The position numbers were made by a program, and so were the translations under genes. A stretch of 36,154 nucleotides of DNA, taken from GCA-2733415 sp049609325. GTDB taxonomy: Bacteria; Bacteroidota; Bacteroidia; Flavobacteriales; Flavobacteriaceae. A model generated the notes under the pieces. That model did not search any database. It was not told where the DNA came from and was given only the letters and a program-made list of their open reading frames with translations. The DNA is taken from assembly GCA_049609325.1 (NCBI GenBank), contig JBMYYK010000022.1, positions 1 to 36,154 of the forward strand, read 5' to 3'. This document shows positions 16,164 through 24,201 of this stretch, piece by piece (position 1 is the stretch's first letter; every line of letters begins with the position of its first letter).

Positions 16164-17455
16164 TGATAAAAACTATTTTAACAGTAATTGGTATTACTTA
16201 CACAATATTAGGGTTTGGACAAAACTATATGATTACTGATAGTTTACAACAACAGTACCCATTTATAAACTGGAATGCAAATAACATAAAGCATTCAGAC
16301 TCTTCAGTAGCTTTCCAAAAACTATATCAAAAGCTAGATAACATCTACCAAAACAAAGAAGACAATTTACATGTTTTTCATATTGGTGGCTCACATATTC
16401 AAGCGGACTTTTACTCAAACCGATTGCGTCATTATTTACAACATATCAGTCCAAAAGCAACAGGACAACGTGGTTTTATTTATCCGTACAGAATGGCAAA
16501 AACCAATAATCCGTTGAACTATAAAGTTACCTTTGACGGAGAATGGAAAGGTTACCGCTGTTCAAGAAATGATTCTGTAACTTGGGGATTATCTGGTGTA
16601 AGCGCTAAGTTTAAAGATTCAATTTCAAACATCAGCATTAAAGCTAATCATAGAAACTATTCAAATAACATCTATAATTTTAACAAATTACGCGTGTTTT
16701 ACAATGAATGGTCAGATGATTATTCTGTAACTATTTCAAACGATTCTTTAGTAACAGCACAAACAAGGAATTCTGATGCTCATTATATTGAATTTACCCT
16801 AAACAAAACAGTTGAGGCAATTGATATAAAAGTTACAAAAGCCACCGATACATCAAACGCCGAGTTTTTAATGATGGGATTAGAACTCATGAATGACAAT
16901 TTTGGTGTAGAGTACACAACTATAGGGGTTAACGGGGCTAGTTTTGCTTTTTACAATCGTGCCGCTTATTTTGAAAAACAATTGCAACTGTATAAACCAG
17001 ACTTGTTCATCATCTCTATAGGAACAAATGACACCTACACATTACATTTTGATGCCCAACAATACAAAGCCTATTATGAGCAGTTGATTGTTTCTATTCA
17101 GAAAGCAAACCCTGATTGTGCTATTTTATTAACTGTACCCAATGATTCGTATTACAAAAGACAATTTGCTAATCCGAATACTAAAGTAGCAGCCAAAGTT
17201 ATTTATGAATTGGCTGATCAATATCACATGGCGGTTTGGGATTTTTATGAAATTATGGGAGGTTATGTATCATCAGAAAAATGGTACAAACACAAACTCA
17301 TGCCTAAAGACCGAATTCATTTTACAAGAAAAGGCTATGATATAAAAGCCGATTTATTATTACAAGCTTTAGTGCAAGCTTGGGAAAAGGAAATGGATTA
17401 TCAACCTAATTCAGTTTTAAATCACATTACCAAAAACACTTATAGCGTTGAATAG
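16163..17455 (+). CDS. Secreted second SGNH-type protein of the acylation cassette
   Basis: A 430-residue exported protein with a cleavable signal peptide (about residues 1-19, before Q20). The SGNH set is present in a variant form: block I reads FHIGGSHIQADF, with G-G-S-H instead of GDS and the nucleophile S77; block III is SIGTNDTY (N289, D290); block V is KDRIHFTRKG with D383 and H386. Residues 130-250 form a beta-rich insertion that looks like a carbohydrate-binding-type sandwich, as in the first SGNH protein, so the two may be paralogues. Its ATG overlaps the upstream stop (TAATG), and the next gene starts 8 bases before this stop codon, indicating translational coupling. Its role is probably acyl transfer or de-esterification of an envelope glycan beside the MBOAT. 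Confidence 0.83.
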   Translation: MIKTILTVIGITYTILGFGQNYMITDSLQQQYPFINWNANNIKHSDSSVAFQKLYQKLDNIYQNKEDNLHVFHIGGSHIQADFYSNRLRHYLQHISPKATGQRGFIYPYRMAKTNNPLNYKVTFDGEWKGYRCSRNDSVTWGLSGVSAKFKDSISNISIKANHRNYSNNIYNFNKLRVFYNEWSDDYSVTISNDSLVTAQTRNSDAHYIEFTLNKTVEAIDIKVTKATDTSNAEFLMMGLELMNDNFGVEYTTIGVNGASFAFYNRAAYFEKQLQLYKPDLFIISIGTNDTYTLHFDAQQYKAYYEQLIVSIQKANPDCAILLTVPNDSYYKRQFANPNTKVAAKVIYELADQYHMAVWDFYEIMGGYVSSEKWYKHKLMPKDRIHFTRKGYDIKADLLLQALVQAWEKEMDYQPNSVLNHITKNTYSVE

Positions 17456-19106
17456 ATTACTAGACATATTTAGTTTTTCTGAAGATACCCCATTACTATT
17501 TACACAAATAAGTTTTTGGATATTTTTTGCTATCGTGTATTTGATATACGCAATTATATACCAGAAGAAAACACTACGTATTAGCTATTTATTTGCGGTA
17601 AGCATCTTGTTCTATTACAAAACTAGCGGACTATTTATAGGAATATTATTATTCAGTACCATAAATGATTTCTTCTTAGGCAAATATATTTACCGGAGCA
17701 CATCACTACTGAAAAAGAAAATACTAGTTACTATAAGTGTATGTATTAATTTAGCAACATTATGCTATTTTAAATACGCCTATTTTTTTACAGATTCCTT
17801 TAATAGCTTATTCAAAACCGATTACGAAGTCATCAACCACTTGGCCTTATGGACTAATACCATTACACAACACGATTATTTTACCGTAGATAGTATTATA
17901 CTTCCTGTTGGAATTTCGTTTTATACCTTTCAGACTATCAGTTACAGTGTAGACATTTATCGCAAGCAATTACAACCAATTAACAATATTATTGATTTTG
18001 GTTTTTTTGTGAGTTTCTTCCCGCAATTAGTAGCCGGACCAATTGTTAGAGCTGCAGATTTTATTCCACAAATAAGTAAAGATATTCGCATTACAAAGCA
18101 CGATTTTGGTACTGCGCTTTACATGATTTTAATTGGACTAATCAAAAAAATGCTTTTTGCAGATTATATTGCTGCCAACTTTTTAGATCGGGTATTTGAC
18201 GCGCCAGAAATGTTTTCGGGCTTTACCAATATCATGGCGTTGTTTGGGTACTCTTTACAAATTTATGGTGATTTTTCTGGATACACAGACATTGCTATTG
18301 GAGTTGCTTTACTAATGGGCTATCAATTACCAAAAAACTTTAACTCTCCTTATAAAGCTATTAATTGTGGCGATTTCTGGAAACGTTGGCACATTTCTTT
18401 ATCAACTTGGTTAAAAGATTACTTATACATTCCATTAGGAGGAAATAGAAACGGAACAACTGCATCTTACATTATTTGTTTAAGTTTTTTAACTCTATTA
18501 TTAATTGCATTAAAAAGCTATACCTATACATTACTAATAATCGGGGTATTAGTGGTAGGGATGTTACTATGCTTAATCATCCCGAAAATAATCAAACACT
18601 TCAACACCAACATCAATATATTGCTTACCATGCTAATTGGTGGTTTATGGCATGGTGCATCGTGGAAATTTGTGATTTGGGGAGGCTTAAATGGCTTAGG
18701 GATTTTAGTATACAAATACTGGCGACGTATAAGTCCGTACGAAAAAAGTACACACCCATTAGCATTTATATGGAAAATAGGACTCACATTTTTATTCATC
18801 ACCTTTACAAGAGTATACTTTAGAGGGAACAGTATGGATCATATCAGCAAACAGTACTATCAAATTTGTTATAATATGAATTTAAGTAATGCTCTGCAGC
18901 TGTTTATTGAATATCAAAATGTGTTTATGATAATGGCTTTAGGGTATATTGCACATTGGTTGCCTTATAAATTAAAAGAGACTATTCAACTACAATTCAT
19001 CAACAGTCATTTTATAATTAAATTGCTTACTGCAACTACGGTAGCAATTTTATGTTATCAAACCTACGCTGCCGACTTTCAGCCATTTATTTACTTTCAA
19101 TTTTAA
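17448..19106 (+). CDS. MBOAT-family membrane O-acyltransferase (AlgI/PatA-like)
   Basis: A 552-residue polytopic membrane protein of the MBOAT family that would carry acetyl (or another acyl) from a cytoplasmic donor to the periplasmic side. Family marks are VGISFYTFQTISYSVDIYR, FFPQLVAGPIVRA, QIYGDFSGYTDIAIG, FWKRWHISLSTWLKDYLYIPLGG with H315, and GGLWHGASWKFVIWGGLNG with the invariant H402. About ten to twelve membrane segments are visible. The start is TTG at 17448: no in-frame ATG occurs near the N-terminus, and the overlap with the preceding stop supports coupling. Length and motifs match AlgI/PatA; the missing alginate genes argue against alginate, so peptidoglycan or a surface polysaccharide is the likelier acceptor. 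Confidence 0.93.
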   Translation: MNRLLDIFSFSEDTPLLFTQISFWIFFAIVYLIYAIIYQKKTLRISYLFAVSILFYYKTSGLFIGILLFSTINDFFLGKYIYRSTSLLKKKILVTISVCINLATLCYFKYAYFFTDSFNSLFKTDYEVINHLALWTNTITQHDYFTVDSIILPVGISFYTFQTISYSVDIYRKQLQPINNIIDFGFFVSFFPQLVAGPIVRAADFIPQISKDIRITKHDFGTALYMILIGLIKKMLFADYIAANFLDRVFDAPEMFSGFTNIMALFGYSLQIYGDFSGYTDIAIGVALLMGYQLPKNFNSPYKAINCGDFWKRWHISLSTWLKDYLYIPLGGNRNGTTASYIICLSFLTLLLIALKSYTYTLLIIGVLVVGMLLCLIIPKIIKHFNTNINILLTMLIGGLWHGASWKFVIWGGLNGLGILVYKYWRRISPYEKSTHPLAFIWKIGLTFLFITFTRVYFRGNSMDHISKQYYQICYNMNLSNALQLFIEYQNVFMIMALGYIAHWLPYKLKETIQLQFINSHFIIKLLTATTVAILCYQTYAADFQPFIYFQF

Positions 19107-19170
19107 CCGCACAAGCTAAGACTCTTTAAATTAGAAATGGTATATTAGGCATTAAAACTTCTATACATTA

Positions 19171-19977
19171 ATGACAACATTTAAAGACAAAATTGCCCTT
19201 GTAACAGGCGGTGTTTCAGGAATCGGTAAAATTATGGTACGCTTATTATTAGAGCGAAAAGCTAAAGTTATCATCTGGGACATCGATGCCAAAAAAATAG
19301 ACGAAACACTTACTGAATTTTCTACACTCGGGACAGTTTATGGATACGCCGTAGATATTTCAAACACCGACACTGTAAAACAAACTGCTCAGAAGGTGAA
19401 ACAAGAGGTGGGAACAGTAGACCTACTTATAAATAATGCCGGTATTGTTGTTGGAAAATATTTTCATGAATGTAGCTCAGAAGACATCTCAAACACTCTT
19501 GCTGTAAATACCGATGCACCAATGCATATTACTCAAGAGTTTTTAGGCGACATGATGACTCAAAACTCTGGGCACATCTGCAATATTGCGTCTTCAGGAG
19601 GAATTGTATCTAATCCTAAAATGGCCGTTTATGCTGCAAGTAAATGGGCATTAATTGGCTGGTCTGACAGCTTACGATTAGAAATGAAACAACTCAAAAA
19701 AGACATCCACATCACTACTATTATGCCTTATTACATTAATACAGGAATGTTTGATGGAGTTAAATCTAAAATCCCAATTTTAAAACCTGAACCTACAGCT
19801 CTTACCATTATTAAAGCCATTGAAAAACGTAAGAAAATGATTACAATTCCGGGGTATATCTATAGAGTTACAAGATTAGGACAAGCCATCATGTCAATCA
19901 ATACCTTTGATTGGTTTACCGGTAGTGTTTTGGGCATTTATAAAACTATGGCACATTTTACAGGGCGTAAAAACTAA
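19171..19977 (+). CDS. Short-chain dehydrogenase/reductase
   Basis: A 268-residue classical SDR. The Rossmann motif TGGVSGIG is at residues 12-19, D37 after strand 2 suggests NAD preference, NNAG is at 88-91, and the catalytic triad is S142 / Y154 / K158 (YAASK). The C-terminal part holds basic and hydrophobic stretches (KRKKMITIPGYIYRVTRLG) like those in retinol/11-beta-hydroxysteroid-type SDRs that act on lipids at the membrane. It lies 64 bases after the MBOAT gene and 23 bases before an aldehyde dehydrogenase gene. The pair could take a lipid alcohol to aldehyde and then acid, but the substrate is not determined by sequence. Confidence 0.9.
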   Translation: MTTFKDKIALVTGGVSGIGKIMVRLLLERKAKVIIWDIDAKKIDETLTEFSTLGTVYGYAVDISNTDTVKQTAQKVKQEVGTVDLLINNAGIVVGKYFHECSSEDISNTLAVNTDAPMHITQEFLGDMMTQNSGHICNIASSGGIVSNPKMAVYAASKWALIGWSDSLRLEMKQLKKDIHITTIMPYYINTGMFDGVKSKIPILKPEPTALTIIKAIEKRKKMITIPGYIYRVTRLGQAIMSINTFDWFTGSVLGIYKTMAHFTGRKN

Positions 19978-20000
19978 AACTCCTCTAATCTTTTTTACAC

Positions 20001-21377
20001 ATGACAGAAACCTCAGAACATCATATAGATCAGCTTCTTAACAACCATAAAGCTTATTTTGCTACACAGCAAACAAAAAACATTAAGTTTAGATTAGCAC
20101 AGCTCCGTAAACTTAAGGCCATTATTCTAAAGTATCAAACACAAATTGAAGAAGCGTTATGGAGTGATTTACATAAATCACCCGAGGAAGCCTATTTAAC
20201 TGAAATTAGTATTGTTACTGGCGAAATTACCAATCATATAAAACACTTAAAATCTTGGGCGGCACCAAAACATGTTGCTACACCATTACATTTATTACCG
20301 TCTTCTAGTAAAATACTTAGCGAGCCTTTAGGTGTAGCCTTAATTGTTGCTCCTTGGAATTATCCGTTTCAACTACTTATAAACTCGCTCGTTGGTGCCA
20401 TTTCTGCCGGATGTTGCGCAATTTTAAAACCCTCACCAGATGCCCCAGCAATTGCCAAAGTCATGGAAGCAATGCTTACCGAGACTTTTGATTCAAACTA
20501 TATTAGTGTAATTCACGGTGCAAAAGACACCAACACGATATTATTTTCTAAGCGTTTTGACATTATCTTTTTTACAGGAAGTTCAAAAGTTGGAAAAGTT
20601 GTTATGAAAGCTGCTGCAGAACACCTTACTCCTGTAGTATTAGAATTAGGAGGGAAAAGTCCGTGTATTGTTGATGCTGATGCTAACATAGATATAGCCG
20701 CTAAACGTATTGCTTGGGGGAAATTAATTAATGCCGGGCAAACCTGTATTGCGCCAGATTATCTTTTTGCACATAGTACAATTAAAGATGAACTTTTACG
20801 TAAAATCAAAGAACATATTACCGTAATGTACGGCAATAACATCAAAGAAAGTCGTTTTTACCCACGTATTATTACTACTAGTGCCACAGAACGTTTGGCT
20901 GAACTTTTACATGAAGGTGATGTTTATACTGGTGGTGACGTTGACATAGCAAATAAGTATGTAGCACCAACTATAATTGACAACGTGCAACCAGACTATA
21001 AAATCATGCAGAATGAGATATTTGGACCTATTTTACCTGTATTGAGTTTTGAAGATATCAACCAACCGATTTCTTACATTAATAGTAATGAAAAGCCATT
21101 AGCCTTTTACTATTTTGGAAAAAAAAGTAAAGCAAAAAAAGCACTTACACAAACAACCTCAGGTGGCGCATGTATTAATGATACTTTAATGCACATTGGC
21201 AACCACAAACTCCCTTTTGGAGGTGTTGGTAATAGCGGAATTGGAAAATACCATGGCGAAAACAGCTTTTTAGCGTTTAGCAATCAGAGAGCAGTTGTAA
21301 CGACTCCTACCTGGATAGACTTGCCATTTAAATATATACCTTTTAAATTTTTTAAACTTATAAAAAAGATTCTTTAA
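20001..21377 (+). CDS. Aldehyde dehydrogenase, class-3/fatty-aldehyde-like
   Basis: A 458-residue NAD(P)+-dependent aldehyde dehydrogenase that oxidises an aldehyde to an acid. The catalytic motifs are complete: APWNYPF (N120), FTGSSKVGK, ELGGKSPCIVD (general base E215) and NAGQTCIAPDY (nucleophile C249), with EIFGPILPV further down. The short length, GQTCIAPDY, and the C-terminal tail ending PFKYIPFKFFKLIKKIL (aromatic, basic, amphipathic) resemble ALDH3 and fatty aldehyde dehydrogenases rather than the longer ALDH1/2 group. The tail could hold the enzyme at the membrane. It is coupled to the SDR gene by a 23-base gap. Coniferyl-aldehyde-type activity is an alternative. Confidence 0.92.
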   Translation: MTETSEHHIDQLLNNHKAYFATQQTKNIKFRLAQLRKLKAIILKYQTQIEEALWSDLHKSPEEAYLTEISIVTGEITNHIKHLKSWAAPKHVATPLHLLPSSSKILSEPLGVALIVAPWNYPFQLLINSLVGAISAGCCAILKPSPDAPAIAKVMEAMLTETFDSNYISVIHGAKDTNTILFSKRFDIIFFTGSSKVGKVVMKAAAEHLTPVVLELGGKSPCIVDADANIDIAAKRIAWGKLINAGQTCIAPDYLFAHSTIKDELLRKIKEHITVMYGNNIKESRFYPRIITTSATERLAELLHEGDVYTGGDVDIANKYVAPTIIDNVQPDYKIMQNEIFGPILPVLSFEDINQPISYINSNEKPLAFYYFGKKSKAKKALTQTTSGGACINDTLMHIGNHKLPFGGVGNSGIGKYHGENSFLAFSNQRAVVTTPTWIDLPFKYIPFKFFKLIKKIL

Positions 21378-21445
21378 TACCATACAACATGCTGCTTTAA
21401 AACGAACACTCTATTTTAATCTATTAACATCAAACTACTAATCGC

Positions 21446-21610
21446 ATGAAAAAAGATAAACAAATTGCCATACCAATGGCCATAGGAATAAGCATAGGAA
21501 CACTTATTGGAGTATTAACAGATAATGTTGGTTTATGGATAGGTGTTGGTGTAGCTATTGGTGCCGGAATTGGCACAACATTATCAAAAAAGAATAACAA
21601 CAAGTCTTAA
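21446..21610 (+). CDS. Small glycine-rich membrane protein
   Basis: A 54-residue ORF starting MKKDKQIAIPMAIGISIGTL and ending GTTLSKKNNNKS. The core is two short hydrophobic segments (about residues 8-25 and 29-45) built of GxxxG-like glycine-zipper spacing (GISIGTLIG, GVGVAIGAGIG) with basic ends. It lies 68 bases after the aldehyde dehydrogenase stop and 7 bases before the next small gene. Glycine-zipper proteins of this size act as membrane or assembly modules, and some are stress or bacteriocin-like proteins; no function is assigned. Confidence 0.7.
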   Translation: MKKDKQIAIPMAIGISIGTLIGVLTDNVGLWIGVGVAIGAGIGTTLSKKNNNKS

Positions 21611-21617
21611 GCACTGT

Positions 21618-21812
21618 ATGTACCCTTATCACAACAAAATCAAACAACGCATTAAAAACAATGAGTTAGTACGATATGAATATGTAGAGCGTTACAAAAA
21701 CATTAGTCCGTGTTTGGTATTACATTTTAGTACTGAGCCTAACATAAGACCCATCCGAGAACATCGGTTTGAAGAGTACGAGCAACTTCTAAATAACAAA
21801 AGTAATGACTGA
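21618..21812 (+). CDS. Small conserved-looking protein coupled to the M24 gene
   Basis: A 64-residue soluble protein starting MYPYHNKIKQRIKNNELVRY, rich in charged and aromatic residues. I recognise no domain. The frame is open further upstream to 21558, but that stretch overlaps the glycine-rich gene in another frame, and the ATG at 21618 lies 7 bases after its stop. The gene overlaps the following M24 gene by 8 bases (ATGACTGA), so the two are likely translated together and may act together. The ending RPIREHRFEEYEQLL looks helical. Confidence 0.65.
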   Translation: MYPYHNKIKQRIKNNELVRYEYVERYKNISPCLVLHFSTEPNIRPIREHRFEEYEQLLNNKSND

Positions 21813-22482
21813 AACATACTACAACTTAGTGGAAGCCGAAAGAAAAGCATTAATACTTTTTAATGCAGTTGAAGAACGAAATATCGTAATTGCTAGTAAA
21901 ACTGAACGTGAAATAAACACCGAGGTTTATGAGTTAGCATTTGAACTATTCGGCATAAAAAAGTTTTGGCATAAACGTATTGTGCGATCTGGAAAAAACA
22001 CTCTATTACCTTATAAAGAAAATCCACCAATATTAACTTTACAAGAAGATGACATTCTATTCTTTGATTTCGGCCCTGTTTTTGACAATTGGGAAGCAGA
22101 CATTGGCAGAACCTATGTATTGGGTACAAATAATAAAAAACAAAAATTACAACGCGATGTAGAACTCGCTTGGCAAGAAGGCAAAGCATATTATCACACA
22201 CATAAAGCTACAATTACTGGTGCTGAATTTTACAACTACACAAAAGCACTTGCAAAAAAATATGGCTGGAGCTACGGTAATGCTCACTGTGGGCATTTAG
22301 TAGGTAATTTCCCTCATGAAAAAATTCTTGGTGAAGATGTTATCAATTATATTCACCCTGACAATCATAATTTAATGAGTGATTTAGATGTATTAGGGCA
22401 GGAACGCTATTGGATTTATGAAATTCACTTTATTGACAAATCTTCTAACATAGGTGGTTTTTACGAACAACTAGTATCATAA
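21805..22482 (+). CDS. M24-family metallopeptidase-like protein (Xaa-Pro/creatinase fold)
   Basis: A 225-residue pita-bread-fold protein of the M24 family (methionine/Xaa-Pro aminopeptidases, creatinase and relatives). All five expected metal-ligand positions can be matched: D88 (DFGP), D99 (EADIGRTY), H164 (GHLVGNFPHE), E206 (IYEIHFID) and E221 (FYEQL). It has the catalytic domain only, without the N-terminal domain of Xaa-Pro peptidases. No signal peptide is seen. It is the last gene of a plus-strand run before a terminator, translationally coupled to a small protein. The substrate is unknown. Confidence 0.85.
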   Translation: MTETYYNLVEAERKALILFNAVEERNIVIASKTEREINTEVYELAFELFGIKKFWHKRIVRSGKNTLLPYKENPPILTLQEDDILFFDFGPVFDNWEADIGRTYVLGTNNKKQKLQRDVELAWQEGKAYYHTHKATITGAEFYNYTKALAKKYGWSYGNAHCGHLVGNFPHEKILGEDVINYIHPDNHNLMSDLDVLGQERYWIYEIHFIDKSSNIGGFYEQLVS

Positions 22483-22487
22483 AAAAA

Positions 22488-22514
22488 CGCCTTAATTTTT
22501 ATTAAGACGCTTTT
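22488..22514. terminator. Terminator between M24 gene and GlmU-like gene
   Basis: Stem CGCCTTAAT / ATTAAGACG with one mismatch and a TTTT loop, with A and T runs outside. It lies 6 bases past the M24 stop and 14 before the convergent stop. Confidence 0.65.
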
Positions 22515-22527
22515 AATTATTATCGTT

Positions 22528-23703
22528 TTAATCCTTTCTGTATTTAGATGTTTCTTCGAATACATGAGTTAAAATTCCCGCATCTTCTTCAGAAAATTCA
22601 ATATCCCTCCTACTCATTACTACTTTAGCAACTTCAAAGGCTTTTTTAGTATTATAGGTTGTGAATCCTGAACTTCCACCCCAACTGAAACTTGGAATAA
22701 AATTTCGTGGAAACCCTCCGCCAAAAATATTAGCAGACACTCCTACTACTGTACCTGTATTAAACATTGTGTTGATACCGCACTTAGAGTGATCACCCAT
22801 CATTAACCCACAAAATTGCAAGCCAGTTTTAGCAAAACTTTCAGTTTCATAACTCCACAAGCGCACCTCAGCATAATTGTTTTTAAGGTTAGAGTTGTTT
22901 GAATCAGCACCAATATTACACCATTCACCAAGCACTGAGTTTCCTAAAAATCCGTCATGACCTTTATTAGAATAGCCAAATATTACTGAATTATTCACCT
23001 CTCCCCCAACTTTACTTTCAGGACCTATAGTAGTTCCTCCGTATATTTTAGCGCCCATCTTTAAAGTGGCATGCTCACATAATGCAAAAGGGCCACGAAC
23101 TGCGCAACCTTCCATCACCTGTGCATCTTTACCAATATAAATTGGCCCATCTGATGCATTTAATGTAGAGAATAACACTTGAGCACCTTCTTCTATAAAT
23201 ATCTGCTCTGAGTTTATACATTGTACGCCGGTAGGAATTGGCTCAGAAATCCTATCTTGTGTTAATAACTTAAAATCATCTTGTATAGCAGCTGCATTTT
23301 TTGAAAAAATATCCCATGTGTGCTCAATTCTCATATATTCGCAATTCACTTCAAACACCACATAACTATCAAAATCTACTTCCTCTTGTGAGTTAGTTGA
23401 GTAAAACGCTACAATTTCATCATTACAAAAAATAGCCTGATGTTCTGATAAACTCTTGATACTTTTTACCAAATCTGCATTTGGTAAAAAAGAGGCATTT
23501 ATCATGACATTCTCTTCCAGCTCAACCATCGGATATTTGTCTGACAAATAATCTTCTGTTATGGTAGATGTTGCGTAACCTAAGTATTTCTCCCATTTTT
23601 CTCTAATGGTTAAAATTCCTACTCGGATTTCAGCCACAGGTCTTGTATACGTAAATGGCAACAACTGGTCTCTAACCGCACCATCAAAAAGAATATAATT
23701 CAT
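22528..23703 (-). CDS. GlmU-like sugar nucleotidyltransferase/acyltransferase (Bacteroidetes type)
   Basis: A 391-residue protein resembling the Bacteroidetes 'alternative GlmU' (TIGR03991), thought to make UDP-GlcNAc from GlcN-1-P. The N-terminus MNYILFDGAVRDQLLPFTYT, with RPVAEIRVGILTIREKWE, matches the NTP_transf_4-type domain. It lacks the LAAGxGTRM loop of classical GlmU. From about residue 180 the sequence becomes a left-handed beta-helix of hexapeptide repeats (VMEGCAVRGPFALCEHATLK, GAKIYGGTTIGPESKVGGEV), the acyltransferase half, with conserved asparagine and glycine turns. It is followed upstream on the same strand by rpmE2. Enzymatic activity is inferred from family resemblance, not from identified catalytic residues. 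Confidence 0.82.
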   Translation of the reverse strand: MNYILFDGAVRDQLLPFTYTRPVAEIRVGILTIREKWEKYLGYATSTITEDYLSDKYPMVELEENVMINASFLPNADLVKSIKSLSEHQAIFCNDEIVAFYSTNSQEEVDFDSYVVFEVNCEYMRIEHTWDIFSKNAAAIQDDFKLLTQDRISEPIPTGVQCINSEQIFIEEGAQVLFSTLNASDGPIYIGKDAQVMEGCAVRGPFALCEHATLKMGAKIYGGTTIGPESKVGGEVNNSVIFGYSNKGHDGFLGNSVLGEWCNIGADSNNSNLKNNYAEVRLWSYETESFAKTGLQFCGLMMGDHSKCGINTMFNTGTVVGVSANIFGGGFPRNFIPSFSWGGSSGFTTYNTKKAFEVAKVVMSRRDIEFSEEDAGILTHVFEETSKYRKD

Positions 23704-23756
23704 AATGTAAACCTCAAAAATTTAATAGTCAAAGTTAAGTTTTAATATGCAGGTAT

Positions 23757-23789
23757 AAAAAAAAAGCCTTCAATTTCTTGAAGGCTTTT
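23757..23789 (-). terminator. Terminator of rpmE2
   Basis: Perfect 12-bp stem AAAAGCCTTCAA / TTGAAGGCTTTT with a 4-base loop, followed on the minus strand by nine T. It separates rpmE2 from the GlmU-like gene. Confidence 0.9.
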
Positions 23790-23810
23790 GATATCTGTAG
23801 TACTCTTAAA

Positions 23811-24062
23811 TTATTTTTTGAATTTAGAGTATTTGTTTTTAAACTTATCAATACGTCCAGCAGTATCTACTAACTTAGATTTACCTGTGTAGAAAGGGTG
23901 AGACGTTCTTGAAATTTCTAATTTGAATAATGGATACTCAACTCCGTCTACTTCAAGAGTTTCTTTTGTATCTACAGTAGACTTAGTTAAGAACACGTCA
24001 TCGTTAGACATATCTTTAAATGCTACTAATCTATAATTTTCTGGATGTAAACCTTGTTTCAT
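23811..24062 (-). CDS. rpmE2: 50S ribosomal protein L31 type B (zinc-free)
   Basis: An 83-residue L31 type B protein of the large subunit. The start MKQGLHPENYRLVAFKDMSN and the conserved ISRTSHPFYTGKSKLVDTAGR, then KFKNKYSK, are diagnostic. The frame is open 13 residues upstream to 24101, but the ATG at 24062 gives the family start. There is no cysteine, so this is the zinc-independent form, which in other bacteria is used when zinc is scarce; in many Bacteroidetes it is the only L31 and is constitutive. A -7 box lies 28 bases upstream. Confidence 0.95.
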   Translation of the reverse strand: MKQGLHPENYRLVAFKDMSNDDVFLTKSTVDTKETLEVDGVEYPLFKLEISRTSHPFYTGKSKLVDTAGRIDKFKNKYSKFKK

Positions 24063-24089
24063 TTTCTTAATCTTAACATTTTCGAGGTG

Positions 24090-24097
24090 CAAATATA
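24090..24097 (-). promoter_or_regulatory. -7 element of rpmE2
   Basis: TATATTTG on the minus strand, matching TAnnTTTG. A TTT, not TTG, lies about 20 bases upstream. No Zur-type palindrome is apparent around it. Confidence 0.5.
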
Positions 24098-24164
24098 TCA
24101 CTTTAAATCTATTTCAGAAAAATTATTCGTAAAATATTTTAAACTTTTTTCTGTAACGATTTAC

Positions 24165-24172
24165 TACATTTG
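24165..24172 (+). promoter_or_regulatory. -7 element of the DUF4199 gene
   Basis: TACATTTG matches TAnnTTTG and lies 30 bases before the ATG at 24202. The -33 region is only T-rich. Confidence 0.5.
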
Positions 24173-24201
24173 TTAACTGATATAGCAAAACTAATTTAAT
24201 T

